DNA of 64,000 bases. It comes from Closterium sp. Naga37s-1. Its lineage: Eukaryota; Streptophyta; Zygnematophyceae; Desmidiales; Closteriaceae. The notes beneath the pieces were generated by a model, which saw only the letters and a list, made by a program, of their open reading frames with translations, searched no databases and was not told the origin of the DNA. Of this stretch, positions 35,123-48,814 are shown in pieces (the first letter of the stretch is position 1; each line of letters opens with the position of its first letter). Both the position numbers and the translations under genes were made by a program. The stretch spans positions 248,001-312,000 of the forward strand of contig CANJKZ010000541.1 in the NCBI GenBank assembly GCA_947471745.1. Reading direction: 5' to 3'.

Positions 35123-38100
35123 GAGCAACGGATAACGTAAAATTGGTTCAAGTTAGTGAGGCGGGAAAACAATGGCATGGAATGAAACCAGACAGTGAGT
35201 CTGATAAAGGGTGCCTCCATGCATTGCATTCTGGCTGTTTGTCACTCTCTTGGTTCTCTCACCGTCAAATGAAGGAATTGTTGAAAAAAGCAGCACGTGT
35301 TTAAGCAGCTGCTGGAAAAACGATAGGACCACTGGAATTTTGCGCTGCCTCTATTACCAGCCCTGGCAAGTCTGGTTACAATGTTGTGCAAGGAATTCAG
35401 GCTTGCGTGTATGTATGGTGCGCAAAACCGAAAGTGACAAACCCATATCCATTCCCCCCCTCCCACAAAAAATGGTATTGTACGAATATTACCACCACCC
35501 GCAAGTATTGGGTCATATACTCGCAGTTGCCAACGAGTACATATAAGTACCAACCCCGCACACCGACTATTACCCACTTGTTACCACTCATACCTGCCAT
35601 TGCCAACGAGTACACCCAACGCGGTCTACCAATTATAACCCAGCTCTACGGGAGTTTTGGAAGCGAGGGGATCTTTGCATACCACTCATCCCAAACCCAC
35701 TCACAAAAGTGTCAGTTTGGTCAAAAGTCCAATTGTGGATGGAATGGGTCCGGTCAGGTTGTTATCGTGTAGACTCCTGGCGAATGATGGGAAGATTATT
35801 GTAGTGTACATTGAAAAAACAAGCAACTGTAAACAGGAAATGTCAATGAGCAAACAAGACGGCAATCACTCGAATTCACTAGCTTCGTTTGTTCAAACCG
35901 GGAGAGAACAAAAAATGGTTACGTAAGCGCAGTAAAACAATGTACAATCAAGAGACTCACAAGGTGTCGAGGTCCCGAAGGTTGCTGATTGTCTCTGGGA
36001 TTGAGCCCGTCAACTCGTTTTCAGAAGCAGTTCTGCACCTCATAACGGGAATGCAAGAGAACAGGGATGAAGGATCGAAATGCAGCTTGCTAGCCTAAAA
36101 GTGAACCTCCTGTCTAAGGTGGAAAAAACGGATGTCAAAGAAAGTTATTGGCAACAGATGTTACTTCCGATGGTACTTTTTGGGAGAAAAAACGACCCCC
36201 CCCCCCCCCCCCAAAAAAACAAAAGGAAGAAACAAACAAGCTTTATACTGTTATATGCTGTTGTGAGCATAAAAACGCTTCACAAGATCTCCCGGTGCAT
36301 CATCAGCACTTGGTAGAAGAGCAGGCTGACCGCTTTACCCGCTCAAATAACGAGCCAGTATAGCATTCAACCTACCTGCAATTGCTGACATCCATCCGTG
36401 CAACATGCAAAGGTGGAATAGGAGGATCACATTTTGGCGTTGCGCAATACAAAGGAGCACGTAAAATAGTACTGCACCTACATGCGCCTACATCCATCCA
36501 TGGCATAAGGAGTGCAACCTTGCAACCTGAGGATGAGCATGCAGCAGGGTATGCAGTACGCGTGCTTCGCATGTTAAGGAGGGATGACACAGTGGCACTC
36601 ACAAGGAGCGAAGGGCTGTGAGCTTCATAAGTGAGTCAGGAATCGGGCCGGTCAAGTTGTTGCCGTGAAGGTATCTGACGAGACGAGGCAGCAATGGAAT
36701 GGAGGGCATGTACACGGTGGGAGGGTAGTGCAGGCGGAGGGAGTAGTGCAGGCAGAGGGATGGATGAACAATGCTTTGGAAGTGGGACAGCAACGATCCT
36801 TTGCCTTATACACTGTTCCCATTCCTACAAATAGATTGTTTGCCACTATGAATTTGTGGAAGAGCCAAGGGGTACACGATTCATGCAATTCAATTCACAC
36901 AACAGGTTCACCAAGTCAGCTTCTGCGAGTTCCATAAAGCCTCTAAGCTGCACACATCGAGCAAAATGGATGAAAGGCAAGAATGCGGTGAGAGAGAAGT
37001 GCATGCGGTGGGATGGATGTTGTTGCCTTGGGAGCAGTTATGATCGTTTGCCTCTTGTGGTGTGCCCATTCCCACAAACAGATTCTTAGTTAAGAGTACA
37101 TGTGGAAGAAAAGAACCAATGGGTACAGTATTTGTGCGATCCACACTACATGAATCACTGAGCTGAACATGTTCCATAAAATCATCGAGCTAAATGTACG
37201 AATGGTGATATATCCAAGTGTATGGGGAATATTCAGAGTAACAGAGACCAAGAGGATCAACGAAATGCAAGCGTTGAAAAATGAAGTCATTGTAAGCTGA
37301 AGCATTGACCAACCGAGTAGGAGACAAAATGCTCACAAAAAAAAAAAAGGTAAAAGGGTTCGACAAAAAGCATAAAGAAATAACAGAGAATGTGAGTGTA
37401 CAATCAGCGCCTTCCAACCCTTATAGCCAACCAAGCCACTCACAGCGTTTCACATTTGAGAAGGTTGCCCAGTCCTGGTGGTATGGGTCCACTCAAGTTG
37501 TTGTCATGGATAGTTCTGCAATTTGTGGAACGGGATAAGAGATTGGCATGAGCTGATCCAAGGATGGAACAATGAGTGAAGAATGCGACGATGCAACAAG
37601 ATACTGGTTGTCAAGTGCAGAGAATGATAGGTGCGGGCTGCAGTACAGACACACAGAGCTTCAGGGCTGTGCATGCTGTATGGGGCCGCACCGAGCCGAC
37701 GAGGGTCAAGTCGGGACGTGCCCAGCCGGCTTTGGCTCGGAACGAGCGTAAGCCAGACAGGCAGCTTGGCTTGGCAACAGGCGAGCCAGGCCGATGGCTG
37801 ATGCCACCCGCTAGTTGCGCTTATCAACTCCTCCCATCAGTCAGATTGACTGTGGCAGAATTTTTGTTCCTGAAGGAGCTGATCGTGGGTATGCAGGGTC
37901 CAACCAAAGTGAACACGAGTTTGTTGGTCACAACTACATATCATGAAACGAATGGCACTTACAGGCTCGCAATATCTGTGAGTGTGGAAATGGCGTCGGG
38001 GATTGAGCCCGTCAGGCTGTTGTAGCCCAAGTTGCTGGTGGGAGACGGATGGAGGGCGCATATGTGCACGCGGCAAGAAACGAATTGACTTTTGCTTTTG

Positions 38101-41100
38101 AGTCGACTCAAAAGTCAGGCTGTTGTAGCCCAAATTCCTGGTGGGAGACAAATGGAGGGTGCATATGTGCATGTGGCAAGGAACAAAATCGTTGCACAGA
38201 TTTGTGAAGATAGAGCGGCCGTCAAACATAGGCATGAGGAAAAGGCCGAATACATGCTCGATTTGACTCGAACATGTTCGGGGCAAACCGAACAAGATTA
38301 ATTTTAGCCTGAAAATCTTCAAAACAGGCATGTGATGTGAATGCTTGGGTCAAACCTAGCTGCGCCCAACATTTCGATGTTTCTTTGGATAAACATGTTA
38401 AATGTGTCAACCCCCAATACCCTCCAGCATCTCTCCCTTTCGGAAACTGAAAAGTAAAGGGTAGAAAAACCAAACCAAACATCAAACTCAAATACAAACA
38501 CTGAACTCCTTGGTATGGCAAAAAAGGTTCGATCCGAACCGAACACGTTCGTGAATGTCCGAGGCGAACCAGTTCAGGTTCGACTCTTGCTCATGCCTAG
38601 TCAAGTCAAACACCTGATGACAGATGATGGACGAGATTTGCTAAGCCTAGAATGTCCTAAACATAGCTTTGGAATATCTGTATTTTTGCCTATCGAAGCC
38701 TACTGCATGGCTCTAAACTATTGTATCCGTCCAGTGAAGAAACCAAATCGGATCAAACGTCGTGCAATACACACTTTAAGGGAGTATTGATATTAACCAG
38801 ATTATGAGTTGCAGACATGAGAAGTAAAAAGAAACATGGTTTCTAAGAAGCTCACAGGATAGCCAGAGATTGGAGCCTGCTCACGGCCGCTGGTATCGAG
38901 CCGCTCAGGTTGTTATGAAGAACCCAACTGCATTTCGAAAGGGGTGAGGAATGGCCAAACACGAGTGTGTGAGTGAGTGCATATCACACCTGCATGCATG
39001 ACTTCAAGTTTGCGAAGTTCCAATATGGACTAAGACCCAGAAGTATTGACAATTCAGAGATTGGATACAAAATCAGGAACAGCTGTTGTTACAAAATGAC
39101 AAGAGCGTCGAATCAAAGCGCGGTTCGATTTAACTCAGCTGAGCCGGTTGGAGTTCCCCCTGCCAAAGTGTGTCGAGCTGCCACTTCCTTCACAGACTAT
39201 TCCTACCCTCCTCCCTAGCACTCTCGACTGACACATGAGCATAATTGAGTCCAGATTTACTCCACTCTCGGCCCGAGTTTTTCTTACCCGGGTTCAGCTC
39301 AGCATCTGACCATAAAGTCGAGAAACAAAAAAATATCCACTCGATTTGCTTTTTACGCGACCTAAATCGAGTCAAACTCGACTTTACGGTCACTTGCTTC
39401 TGACGAACTGTGACTCGACTCCTCTGGCTCGTCTAAGGTTCTTGTACCTGAACCGATCTTTTTTTTTTTTTTTTTTTGGACTTTCTATTGGGTCATGCTG
39501 AGTCGAGCTTGATTCATCGAACCGAATGGTCGACACACGTTTTTGTCGAGCCAATTGCAGCTTGATCGCGAGATGAATAGGCTCGATTCAAGCTCCTCCT
39601 TGGCTAGCCGAAGCCAACCAGTTCGGGTCGACAAACCTTGAACCGAAAGGTTCGGCCAGAAGCTTGGTTTCGTTCGACCTACTGCCAGCTTGAGTCAGTG
39701 CAACCTGAACTTGTTCTGGGTTCGACTTTTTCTTATGCCCGCTAATTAGGCACTTACATGTTCGTAAGGCGCGAGAGCCCCGCGATGGATTCAGGAATTG
39801 TGCCATTGATGCTGTTGTAACTAAGCTGCCTGAGAAAAGGAGAGGAGGGAACAAAAGGCATGCAAGCGGAGGTAGCCACGATCGCTTGTCAAATGTCCAG
39901 CCACGCTCGGGTTGATTCGAACGAGGGAAGGGCTTATCCGAGTTTAACTCAGGCCTGTGCAAGTCCCTTTGCAGAGGAGGAGGTGCAGGCTGGCAAGCAC
40001 TCCTTCTGGTAATGCATGATAGAGCAACAGCAGGAGAGACAACGAATAGGGGCAGCTGGGAAGCACATTCCAAGAGCACACAGCTCTCATGGCAACACGT
40101 GCAGGTCTCAAGGCAAGAAGAGCTCCAATCTGTAGCAAACAATGGCACTCACAAGTACTGAAGACTTGGAAGGTTGCCAATGGACGCAGGAATGGTGCCG
40201 CCCAGCATGTTGTGGGCTAGGTTTCTGATAAGACAACGAGGGGCACGCATGCATGTGTTGAGGATTGGGACTAGGTCGGCCCAGCCAGCCGGCCGCCAGC
40301 TCGGCTTGTTCGCTCGGCTCGTCTAACGGGCGAGCCAAGCCTTCTGCCTTCAACATTCGGCTCTTCTCAAGTCGTTCCCCCAGCAGCCTCGTCGGGCTGC
40401 AAGAGTCGGGCAATGAGCAGCCCGGCCGGAACCCGTCGAGACGCCCAACTGAGGTGGTTCCAAACTTGAGCTGGTTTGGGTCGAACTGCGTCGAACTGAT
40501 ATGCTACCCAGAGTAGACATGGGCAAAGGCGAGACAGGCAGACCTCCAAGCTGAAGCAAGCAGGGCACTCACAACTTAGTAAGGTTTGCGAGGCTGCCAA
40601 TGGACTTGGGAATGGTTCCGCTCAACACGTTGTAGCTCAGGTCACTGTTCAGATAACAAAAGGGCATAACCATTTGTCAGATCCGATGGCCAGCTACACT
40701 CGGACCGAGCCAGCTTGGCTTGATCGTAAGCAGGGAGGGCTTATCCAAGTTTGACTCGAGGCGAGCCTGTGTGCACATTGGTGTGCCTTTTAAGTTGATT
40801 CGAGTCAAGCCTTTGCACAACCGCGTGCATGGTGGAAGTGCAGATTGCGGGCACCACTAAAGAGGGTAATGCATGATATGATACAACAGCAGGAGAGAGG
40901 TAATAGGAAACTGCAGTAGAGCATATTCCAAGAGCATACAGACAGCTCACGCAACACGTGCAGATCTCAGGGCATAAATGGCTGCAATCTGGGACAGATA
41001 TCCACAAGTACGCATGTCACTCACAGGCTGTTAAGAGTTGCAAGGGTGGTGATGGACTCAGGAATGGTGCCAGTCAACGTGTTGTGGTTCAGGTCGCTGT

Positions 41101-43794
41101 AAAGGCAATGAAGGGCATGCATGCAGGAGCAGGACCAGACGTCGTGTTGTGTTAATAATCCGGATTAGGCAAGAGCAGGTGGCCCAGCCGACAGCTCGCC
41201 TCGTTTGTTTGTTATCTGAAGAGGTGCCGAGCCGACTCAACTCAACTAGCCGCATGAGCCGGGCAATGACAAGTCACACCAGGCCAGATCTGCAGCACAG
41301 AAAAGGCCCAAGGGGCATGTCATGGCACTCACAAGTAAGTAAGGTTCGCAAGTTTGCTAATGGAGCCCGGAACGGTGCCGGTCAACATGTTGCGCGCCAG
41401 ATCTCTGAAAAGACAACCAAGGGCATGCACGAGTTGATACTCCAGATTGGGCAGCCGAATGTTTGGCTCATCCCAAGTCGTGCCAGCCGGCCGGCTGTAC
41501 AAACTGCAATATCCAAGCCATGAGCAGCCTGGAACCTGTCAACAAGCCGAGACAGGCCAGACCACGCAAAGCTGCCATGTGATGGGACAAGCCTGCTCGG
41601 ATGGTCACGAGACGCCCCGGCTCGGGACCAGCCACGACCACCTTGGCTTGCGTTGCGTTAAAAGATTCAAAGAGAAAGGGCTTTATCCGACTTCGACTTG
41701 GGCTTGTGCACATCCCTGCGCACAGGAGGAGGTGCAGGCTCGCAGAGACCCCTTCTGGCAATGCATGATACAGCAACACGAGGAGAGTGTGGATAGGAGA
41801 CAGCAGGAGAACACACACCAAGAGTACACAGATCATAGGATCACCAGCAAATCTCAAGGCATGAAGAGCTCCAATCCGATCTGAGCCACAGCCTCCAAAA
41901 AAAGATGGGACTCACACAGAAAGATGGCATGGCACTCACAAGTGATTAAGATTTGCGAGGTTGGTAATGGACTCGGGAATGGCGCCAGTCAAGTTGTTGG
42001 AATAAAGGTCTCTGTTACGACAACGAATGGCATGCATAGATGCATGCACGCATGTGTCAGGGATCCGAATTAGGCAGAATCAGGTGGCTCTTGTCGTAGT
42101 GCATGCATGATACAGCACCAGCGGGATAGAATGCATAGACGACAGCTGGAGAGCAGGGTCCAAATGGTCACAGCTCATGGCGGCACCTACAGTTCTCAAT
42201 GCATCAACAGACGCTAACCTGAGTCAAAGCCCAAACAAGCACGGCACTCACAAGTGAAGAAGATTCGGCAGCTTGCCAATGGACTCAGAAAGGTTTCCGG
42301 TGAGCATGCTGTACGCCAGGACCCTGACACAAAGCAGCGAGCCAAGGGCATGCATGCATGTGTTGAGAATCAGGACCGGGCAAGAGCAGGCGGCCCAGCC
42401 GGCAGCTCGGCTTGACCGGTCAGATGCGAGGGTCGTCTATCCAGGTGCCCGATCTGCACTGATCGGCAGTCGAAATGAGCCGATCATTGCAGGTCATTGG
42501 TTAGAAACCACACGAATTCCGCGCGGATAGTTGAACGGAAACCCGTTATGCGCAGGGTTTGACTTTACACGATTTCACGCAAACTGGCGAACTCAAACTG
42601 AGAATTCGCCGAGCTGCGTGGTTGACAGATTCGCCAACCCAAGCCCCTTCCTCAAAGGTTCAGGGCGTTATCAAAAGCACCCTGCAACTCAGGATCTAGG
42701 ATTGTTTTGGTCCACGAGCAGGCCTGGATCCTCGCAATGCAGGGCCGCTTCGGGTTTGACACATGCAAAAGAAATGTACGCGGTTCGTTTGTCGCGAGCC
42801 AAACCGGGGCTTGAAACCGTGCTTGTCTACCCGATCTCATGGTGTGCATACGTCCAACTCGAGACAAGGCCCAAGAAAAAATGGCACTCACAGGGTATTA
42901 AGATTCGCAAGGTTGCTGATAGAGTCGGGAATGGAGCCATTGAAGTTGTTGTTCTCCATGTTTCTGATGAAATGACGACAAAGAACATGCATGCAGGTGT
43001 CAAGAATAATGAATGGCGCGTGTGTAGGCATGTGTAGACTCAACATGGTGAGATTGCGAAAGCTCTCTGAGGGTTTAGGGCTTCTCAGCACACACACACG
43101 GCTTTGCGATCCACACAACCAGCACGTTGTGATTCTGATCTTATCAAACTGGGTGACATAGGAGGAGGTGAACGAAGGCAAACGACCCTATAATGCACGA
43201 TAATACAGCAGGCTGGGAGCATACGGGTAGAACAAAACTTCGGAACAAAATCGGAATGAATCATTTGGACCAGAATTGGACCACAAGGGACAAGGGGGCG
43301 TGGTGAGGCCACGAGGACCTACCATTCATCCACGGGCCGCCCAGGGTTCCACTCACATGGCTGTTATCATGCCCCTGGCATCGCACGTGACGTTCCTTGC
43401 CTTGCTGCAGTCCCCACCAACCACCCAGCCGTCAATCGTCGTGTTCCACGCCTTCTGACAGTCCAGCAGGACTTGCGCTGGCGGCAGGAAGAGGGAATGC
43501 AGGATCGATCGATCGATCGAGAGGAGGACGACTTCTGATGGTTGGACCGATCTCATCACAAACGCGCGCAACAAAGGGCGGCGATGCAGAAAAGGAGCAG
43601 AGATGAAGGTGTCAATGTCACGATCAAGTCGAATCAACGTCCAAGTTTTTCACTTGTCTCCTCTCTCCTCTAACATCACCACTCCAGGCGCGAAACGTTA
43701 TTATACCCTGGGACTTGGCAAGCGGAACGCAGTCAACACGTGAGACTGCGAGACACGTCAGCAGGAGCAGCGCGACGAGAAGTGCGCGCTCCAT
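34082..43794 (-). CDS. LRR gene B: extracellular LRR protein, 15 uniform LRR exons, C-terminal GPI-type tail
   Basis: Nineteen minus-strand exons: 43794-43707, 43477-43357, 42963-42892, 42323-42252, 42011-41940, 41404-41333, 41096-41025, 40644-40573, 40224-40153, 39829-39758, 38927-38856, 38034-37963, 37515-37444, 36674-36603, 36032-35961, 35776-35705, 34954-34883, 34640-34510, 34206-34082. Total 1545 nt, 514 aa. Exon 1 is a signal peptide (MERALLVALLLLTCLAVS). Exon 2 is an LRR N-cap with LLDCQKAWN and two further Cys. Exons 3-17 are each exactly 72 nt, phase 2, one 24-residue plant LRR apiece (for example NNFNGSIPDSISNLANL). Exon 18 is a Cys-rich C-cap (FCGQCSSFCSTCG). Exon 19 is Pro-rich and ends IAGIAVAPVLSLLLLICVTV, a terminal hydrophobic tail. 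There is no kinase. Likely a cell-surface receptor-like or GPI-anchored protein; the ligand is unknown. Confidence 0.85.
35087..35120. repeat. Poly(T) tract in an LRR-B intron
   Basis: An uninterrupted run of about 34 T follows GAGA. On the minus (gene B) strand it is poly(A). It could be the tail of an old retroposed sequence, but no target duplication was recognised. Confidence 0.8.
38095..38114. repeat. 20-bp perfect palindrome
   Basis: CTTTTGAGTCGACTCAAAAG reads identically on both strands. The same 20-mer occurs at 52188-52207 and 52237-52256. Here it separates two diverged copies of a 70-bp segment (38014-38085 and 38115-38185) that includes the start of an LRR-B exon. Confidence 0.95.
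38115..38185 (-). pseudogene. Partial copy of an LRR-B exon start with its acceptor
   Basis: The stretch GTCAGGCTGTTGTAGCCCAA and the following ATTCCTGGTGGGAGACAAAT nearly repeats 38010-38055, the 5' part of LRR exon 12 with its upstream intron. On the minus strand it is the acceptor side of the exon, so the duplicate lies upstream of the real exon. Confidence 0.8.
38228..38601. mobile_element. Candidate short hAT-like element with terminal inverted repeats
   Basis: TAGGCATGAGGAA at the left end and TTGCTCATGCCTA at the right end are inverted copies with one mismatch in 13. Flanks GTCAAACA and GTCAAGTC share five of eight bases and could be a worn 8-bp target duplication. The interior is rich in GAACATGTTCGG-like pairs. 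No transposase is encoded. It lies in an LRR-B intron. Confidence 0.5.
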
Positions 43795-45475
43795 GAGGAA
43801 AAGCGTCGCTTTCGAGAGTGTAACAATGGCGGAATCGGCTCCAATGAGCGCAAAATTTCGCTAGGGAAGAAATATGGCAGTCTCACTAGTTTCTACCAGA
43901 TTTTGAACCAACTGCAAGCGATAGTGTGCTTGTTTCAAGCACTGGTACTAACAGCCAGTGGCCTAATCAGTACAGTTGAGCCCTCTTGCCTTTCAATTGC
44001 GACTCGGGTTATCAGACGGCTCAATCAGATTTGTTGTTGTGGAGCAGGTTACCGTTCGCCTTCACAAGCGTGGTTTTCGTGGACACGTTCTGTTCGAGCT
44101 CCTTTCCAGTTTCTTTTTTGAGCGATAACGCCCAGGCGGAATCTCTCATTTCTTCGGGCAAAACTCGACGAGTACCCTGCTGTCCCAGGCTGTGGCTGAA
44201 ACGCACTGGAGGATGGTTGAGGACGAGAACCGTGAATGGTGGAAGGCTTCAGATCTCGCCAAGGAAAACCATCAGCGAGACTCGGATTGCCAGACGAAAA
44301 GCGGGGAGAAACTCAAGTCCGAAGTTGTAGAGCTCCTGCCAGACTTAGGGGTTCCAGCTTCACACGAAGCCTAAACACCCGAATTTCGACAGCACATCGA
44401 TGCTCAGTTGACACGAAGGTAGCTCCGAATCCTGAAGGGTGTCCTCGGTACATCATTCTAATTTCCATTTTTTTCACAGAACCGGCCCTGGGAAGGAAGG
44501 TTATTTTTGTGGAATTAAAGCTGTCGTCTACATACCTGGCGGGAGAGGCTCTGGTTTATCACTTGAAAACCAGGTAGCCTTCCGCTTCAGTGGCGAGGTG
44601 TGTTTCCGAGTTTGTGACAACACAACCCCCGCCTGTAATTTCACTGCTCATGATTGGCTAATTAATTTCGCCAAACCCCTCCCCAACCCAACCTCACGAA
44701 ATTATCGCGAAGTCACCGAGGGTTGTTTCCCAACCGAACCAAATCACGACACTGGCGGATTTCGCCAGTTCTTTTTGACTCCCTCGCACCTACTGATACT
44801 GGAAGCGGGTCATTCGTAAGCAAATCAGCGTGCGTCGTTGGGTGTGCATCCTAAATAACCCCGGAAAATACCTCGAGGAATGTAGACCGCAGCTTTAACT
44901 GCCTTCATACATCGCAAATACGGGTAAGCGGTCGCCTACAAACCCCCGCTGTTATCCAATTCATTTGCGATTCGGACTTGTTAGACGGCTCGATCGGGAT
45001 TTGCTGTTGGATCTTTGGTTGCGGAGGAGTTGCATACGTGTCCATCTCTCAATGGGCTTCCCACGTGCTGTTTGGGACAGGTGTTGTTGGTGACAGGGTC
45101 GGTCTTATCAAGACTGGTTCTTCCATGTGATCCTGAATTAGTTTCCCATAACAGTCTCTTTAATTCCGAATATCTCACTATCTCTAGCGTGTCACTCAAT
45201 ATCGGAGTTACCCTTCACCAACACTCGCCACTTCGTCGAGACTCGAATCTCCCCACTCGATCCCTTTGGCAAACTAGTCGTGGTCTGCACAGAAACCATT
45301 AGTCGCACCGTTTTCGGGGAGGGGTAGGTAGCTACTTTTTCCGGGCCCAGTAGCAGCCTCACTGCTTTCGTGTTCTATAACTTTTTAGAAAGGAATAGTT
45401 CCTCAGGGTTTCACGATAGAGTGTTTGAGAGTTTCGTCTGCAGCTGCCTCTGCCCCTTCCCCCCTTCGCCCAGGC
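43795..45475. other. Divergent spacer between LRR-B and the RH24-like helicase, with old repeats
   Basis: The two start codons are 1.7 kb apart. Two segments, about 43998-44050 and 44965-45020, share a pattern (GACGGCTCAATCAGATTTGT versus GACGGCTCGATCGGGATTTG). Another pair, 44514-44535 and about 44882-44903, is inverted (TTAAAGCTGTCGTCTACAT against ATGTAGACCGCAGCTTTAA). This looks like a nested, decayed repeat; the family is not recognised. Promoters of both genes must lie here, but no named element is visible. Confidence 0.4.
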
Positions 45476-48400
45476 ATGTGGAAGCGCAAATTCTCCGCCG
45501 CCGGCGGAGATGCTTCCGCCGAACCTTCCGCCTCGCGCGGCCGTGGCGCGGGTGGGAGCGGAAGCGGAAGCAGCGGCTTCGGCTTCGTGCGCTCGGGGGG
45601 AAGCGCGTACACGCCGCCCGTGAATCCCGCCGGCTCGTACGGCGGATTCGGCGGCGGCGGCAGCAGCTACGCCGGATACCGTGGCGGCTCGGGTCGGCGG
45701 TCGCTGCCGGACGACGAGGACGACGATATAGCGGATATCGAGTACCGCGATGACGGGGATGCGGGGGGCGCCACGACGGCCACTGGTTCCGGGGAAGGAG
45801 AAGATGACGAGGGAGACCGGCGAGTGGCGGCGGCGGAAGAGGAGGAGGAGGAGGAGGATCCGCTTGACGCGTTCATGTCGAGCATTGAGCGGAAGGTGAA
45901 GGAGGACGCGGTCGCCGCCACCACTCGCGCAGCGGCGGTGGGCGCGAAGGGCGGGGAATCGGGGGAAGTCGCAAAGCCGGAGCGGGAGGACTGGCGCGCG
46001 GAGGAGGAGGAGGCGGATCTGCTCGACTCGTTCCTCCGCGCGCGCAAGAGCGCGGGGCTGTCGGTGGCGGCGGAAGCAGTGATGGGGCGCGGGTACGACT
46101 CGGACGAGGAGGTCTACGCCGCCGCCAAGGCCGTCGACGCCGCTGCCGCCGCCGCCGCCGCCGGCGGCGCTGCGGGCGGTGCGGCTGGGTCCGCATTAGA
46201 GTACGACTCGGACGATAACCCGATAGTAGCTGACTCGGTAACGTCGCTTAAGAGTAAGATGGACGCGCTAGGCCACGTGGACCACTCCGCGATCGAGTAC
46301 GACGAGTTCGAGAAGGATTTCTACCAGGAGCATCCTGACGTCACCGCCATGTCAGCAGCCGACGTGGCGGCGCGGCTCGCGGCGCTCTCGATCCGCACGT
46401 CCGGCTTCGACGTGCCGCGCCCGATCAGCGCGTTCGCGCACGCCGCGCTCCCCCCCGCGCTGATGGGCGCAGTGCGCAAGCACGGCTACTCCGCGCCGAC
46501 CCCCATCCAGTCCGCCGCGCTCCCCATCATCCTCAGCGGCCGTGACGTCATCGGCGTCGCGAAAACCGGCTCCGGAAAAACCGCCGCGTTCGTCCTCCCG
46601 CTGATCGTCCACGTCGCGGACCAGCCGCGCGCGGGGCGCGGGGACGGCCCCATCGCGCTGATCTGCGCGCCCACGCGCGAACTCGCCGCGCAGATCCACG
46701 CGGAGGCGCGCCGGTTCGCAAAACCCTTAAACCTCCGCGTGGCGGGCGTGTTTGGCGGGATGTCGAAATTCGACCAGTTCAAGGAGCTGAAAGGGGGGGT
46801 GGAAGTGGTGGTGGCGACGCCCGGGCGGCTGATCGACATGCTCAAGATGAAGGCGCTGTCGCTGCGACGCTGCACACTGCTCGTGCTGGACGAGGCCGAC
46901 ATGATGTTCCACCTGGGCTTCGAGCCTCAGGTGCGAGCCATCGTGGGGCAGATCCGCCCCGACCGCCAGACTTTGCTCTTCTCCGCCACCATGCCGCGCC
47001 GCATCGAGCGCCTGGCGCGCGACATCCTCACGCACCCCGTGCGCATCGCCGTGGGGGAGGTGGGCGCCGCAAACACGGACGTGCGGCAGCAGGTGGTGGT
47101 GCTGGCAGGGGACGACGCCAAGGTCCCGTGGCTGCTGGGGGAGCTGGGCACGCGCGTGGACGAGGGCGACGTGCTCGTGTTTGCCGGGACGAAAGCCAAG
47201 GTGGATGTGGTAACCGCCGCCGTCGCAACCGCGGGGTTCAAGGTCGGCGCGCTGCACGGGGACTTGGACCAATCGCGGCGCAGCGAGGTGGTGCGGCAGC
47301 TGAAGAAAGGGGAGCTGCACGTGGTGGTGGCGACTGATGTAGCGGCCAGAGGGCTTGACATCCGGTCCATCAAAACAGTGATCAATTTGGACAGTGCGAG
47401 GGACATGGACGCGCATGTGCATAGAGTGGGAAGGACGGGTCGGGCGGGGGACACGGATGGAGTGGCGATTTCGGTGGTGACGGGGAAGGAGGCGCGGTTT
47501 GCGGGCGAGCTGGTGGGGTGCCTGGTGGCTGGGGGACAGGAGGTTCCGCCTGAACTGCTGGAACTGGCAATGAAGGTGAGAGGGATTGGGGGGAGCAAAA
47601 GTGAGGGGAGATGGGGGGGGGGGGCTGGGTGCGGGAGGAGGGGTGTGGATGAGGGGTGTGGATGAGGGGTGTGGATGAGGGGTGTGGATGAGGGGTGTGG
47701 ATGAGGGGTGTGGATGAGGGGTGTGGATGAGGGGTGTGGAGGAGGGGTGTGGAGGAGGGGTGTGGATGAGGGGTGTGGAGGAGGGGTGTGGAGGAGGGTG
47801 CCCGGTGGCCGGCGGGCAGGAGGTGCCGGCTGAACTGCTGGAACTGGCGATGAAGGTGATTGGCGGTTGCGGGGGGGAGGTAAGGGGTGGGTGCTGGTTG
47901 TGAGAGTGAGGGTGTGGGACCTAGTTCATTTGACAAGGTCCTGATTCGGGTAAGGAGTGTTGCAAGGGTGTACTAGAACGTGATGAGAGGGAGGGATGGG
48001 GCGTTGATGGTGGGGTGTTGCTGCAGGTTGATGGGGCGGCGTGTGTCTTCCTCTGGGTCCTCCGCTTTCTCGGCTCCTTGTTGCCTTCTTCCTCAACTCG
48101 CCCCGTTCTTGGTGTTCCGTTTCCTTCTTTCACAGGATGCGCGGTTCAGAGCGCAGAGGGAGGGCAGAGGAGGTGAGTCACTCAGCTCCCTTTTTCTCTC
48201 CTCCACCATCTCTTGCCGTTTATCCCTTACTCCTCCCACGTCCTCCCATCCCCCCCCCTCCCCCTCCCCCCCCTCCCCTCCGCCCCCCCTTCCCCATTCT
48301 ATAAGGAATTTCCCCATGTTTCTGCCTCTTTTTTTGCACCAGTTGCACTAGTTTACCCTCCAAAGCACCGCATATGACCCCTGCTCCCCCCCAACTTACA

Positions 48401-48783
48401 TGCTTCTCCTTTCCGTCGTTCCCTGCACCCTACCTTCCTGCCTCTCTCCCTCTCTGCATCTCCTGCCGCCTTCTGCCTGCCTCCCTCCCTCACTGTGTTT
48501 TCTTCCTGCACCGTCCCTCCTCTCTTCCCTCTCAACCCGCCACCCTTTCACCATACCCTCCACAGGTTTCCGCAAGGGCAAGGGGGGGAGGGGCGGAGGG
48601 GGAGGGGGGAGGGGAGCGCGGGGGGTAGACTATGGCATGGGGCTGGGCTTCCAGGAGGGGGGAGGGGGTGGAGGGGGAGGGGGAGGGGGAGCAGGAGGGG
48701 GCAGAGGCGTGGGGCCGAAAGGTGGGGGGCGAGGGAGTGGGGCGAATGCGTTTGTGTCTGGGGGATCACTGGGTGTTGATGGT

Positions 48784-48814
<31 letters not shown>

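Noticed and set aside
45667..47598. Minus-strand open frames of 100-230 codons opposite the helicase exon
   Set aside because: They are shadows of a GC-rich coding exon whose plus-strand frame has all DEAD-box motifs.
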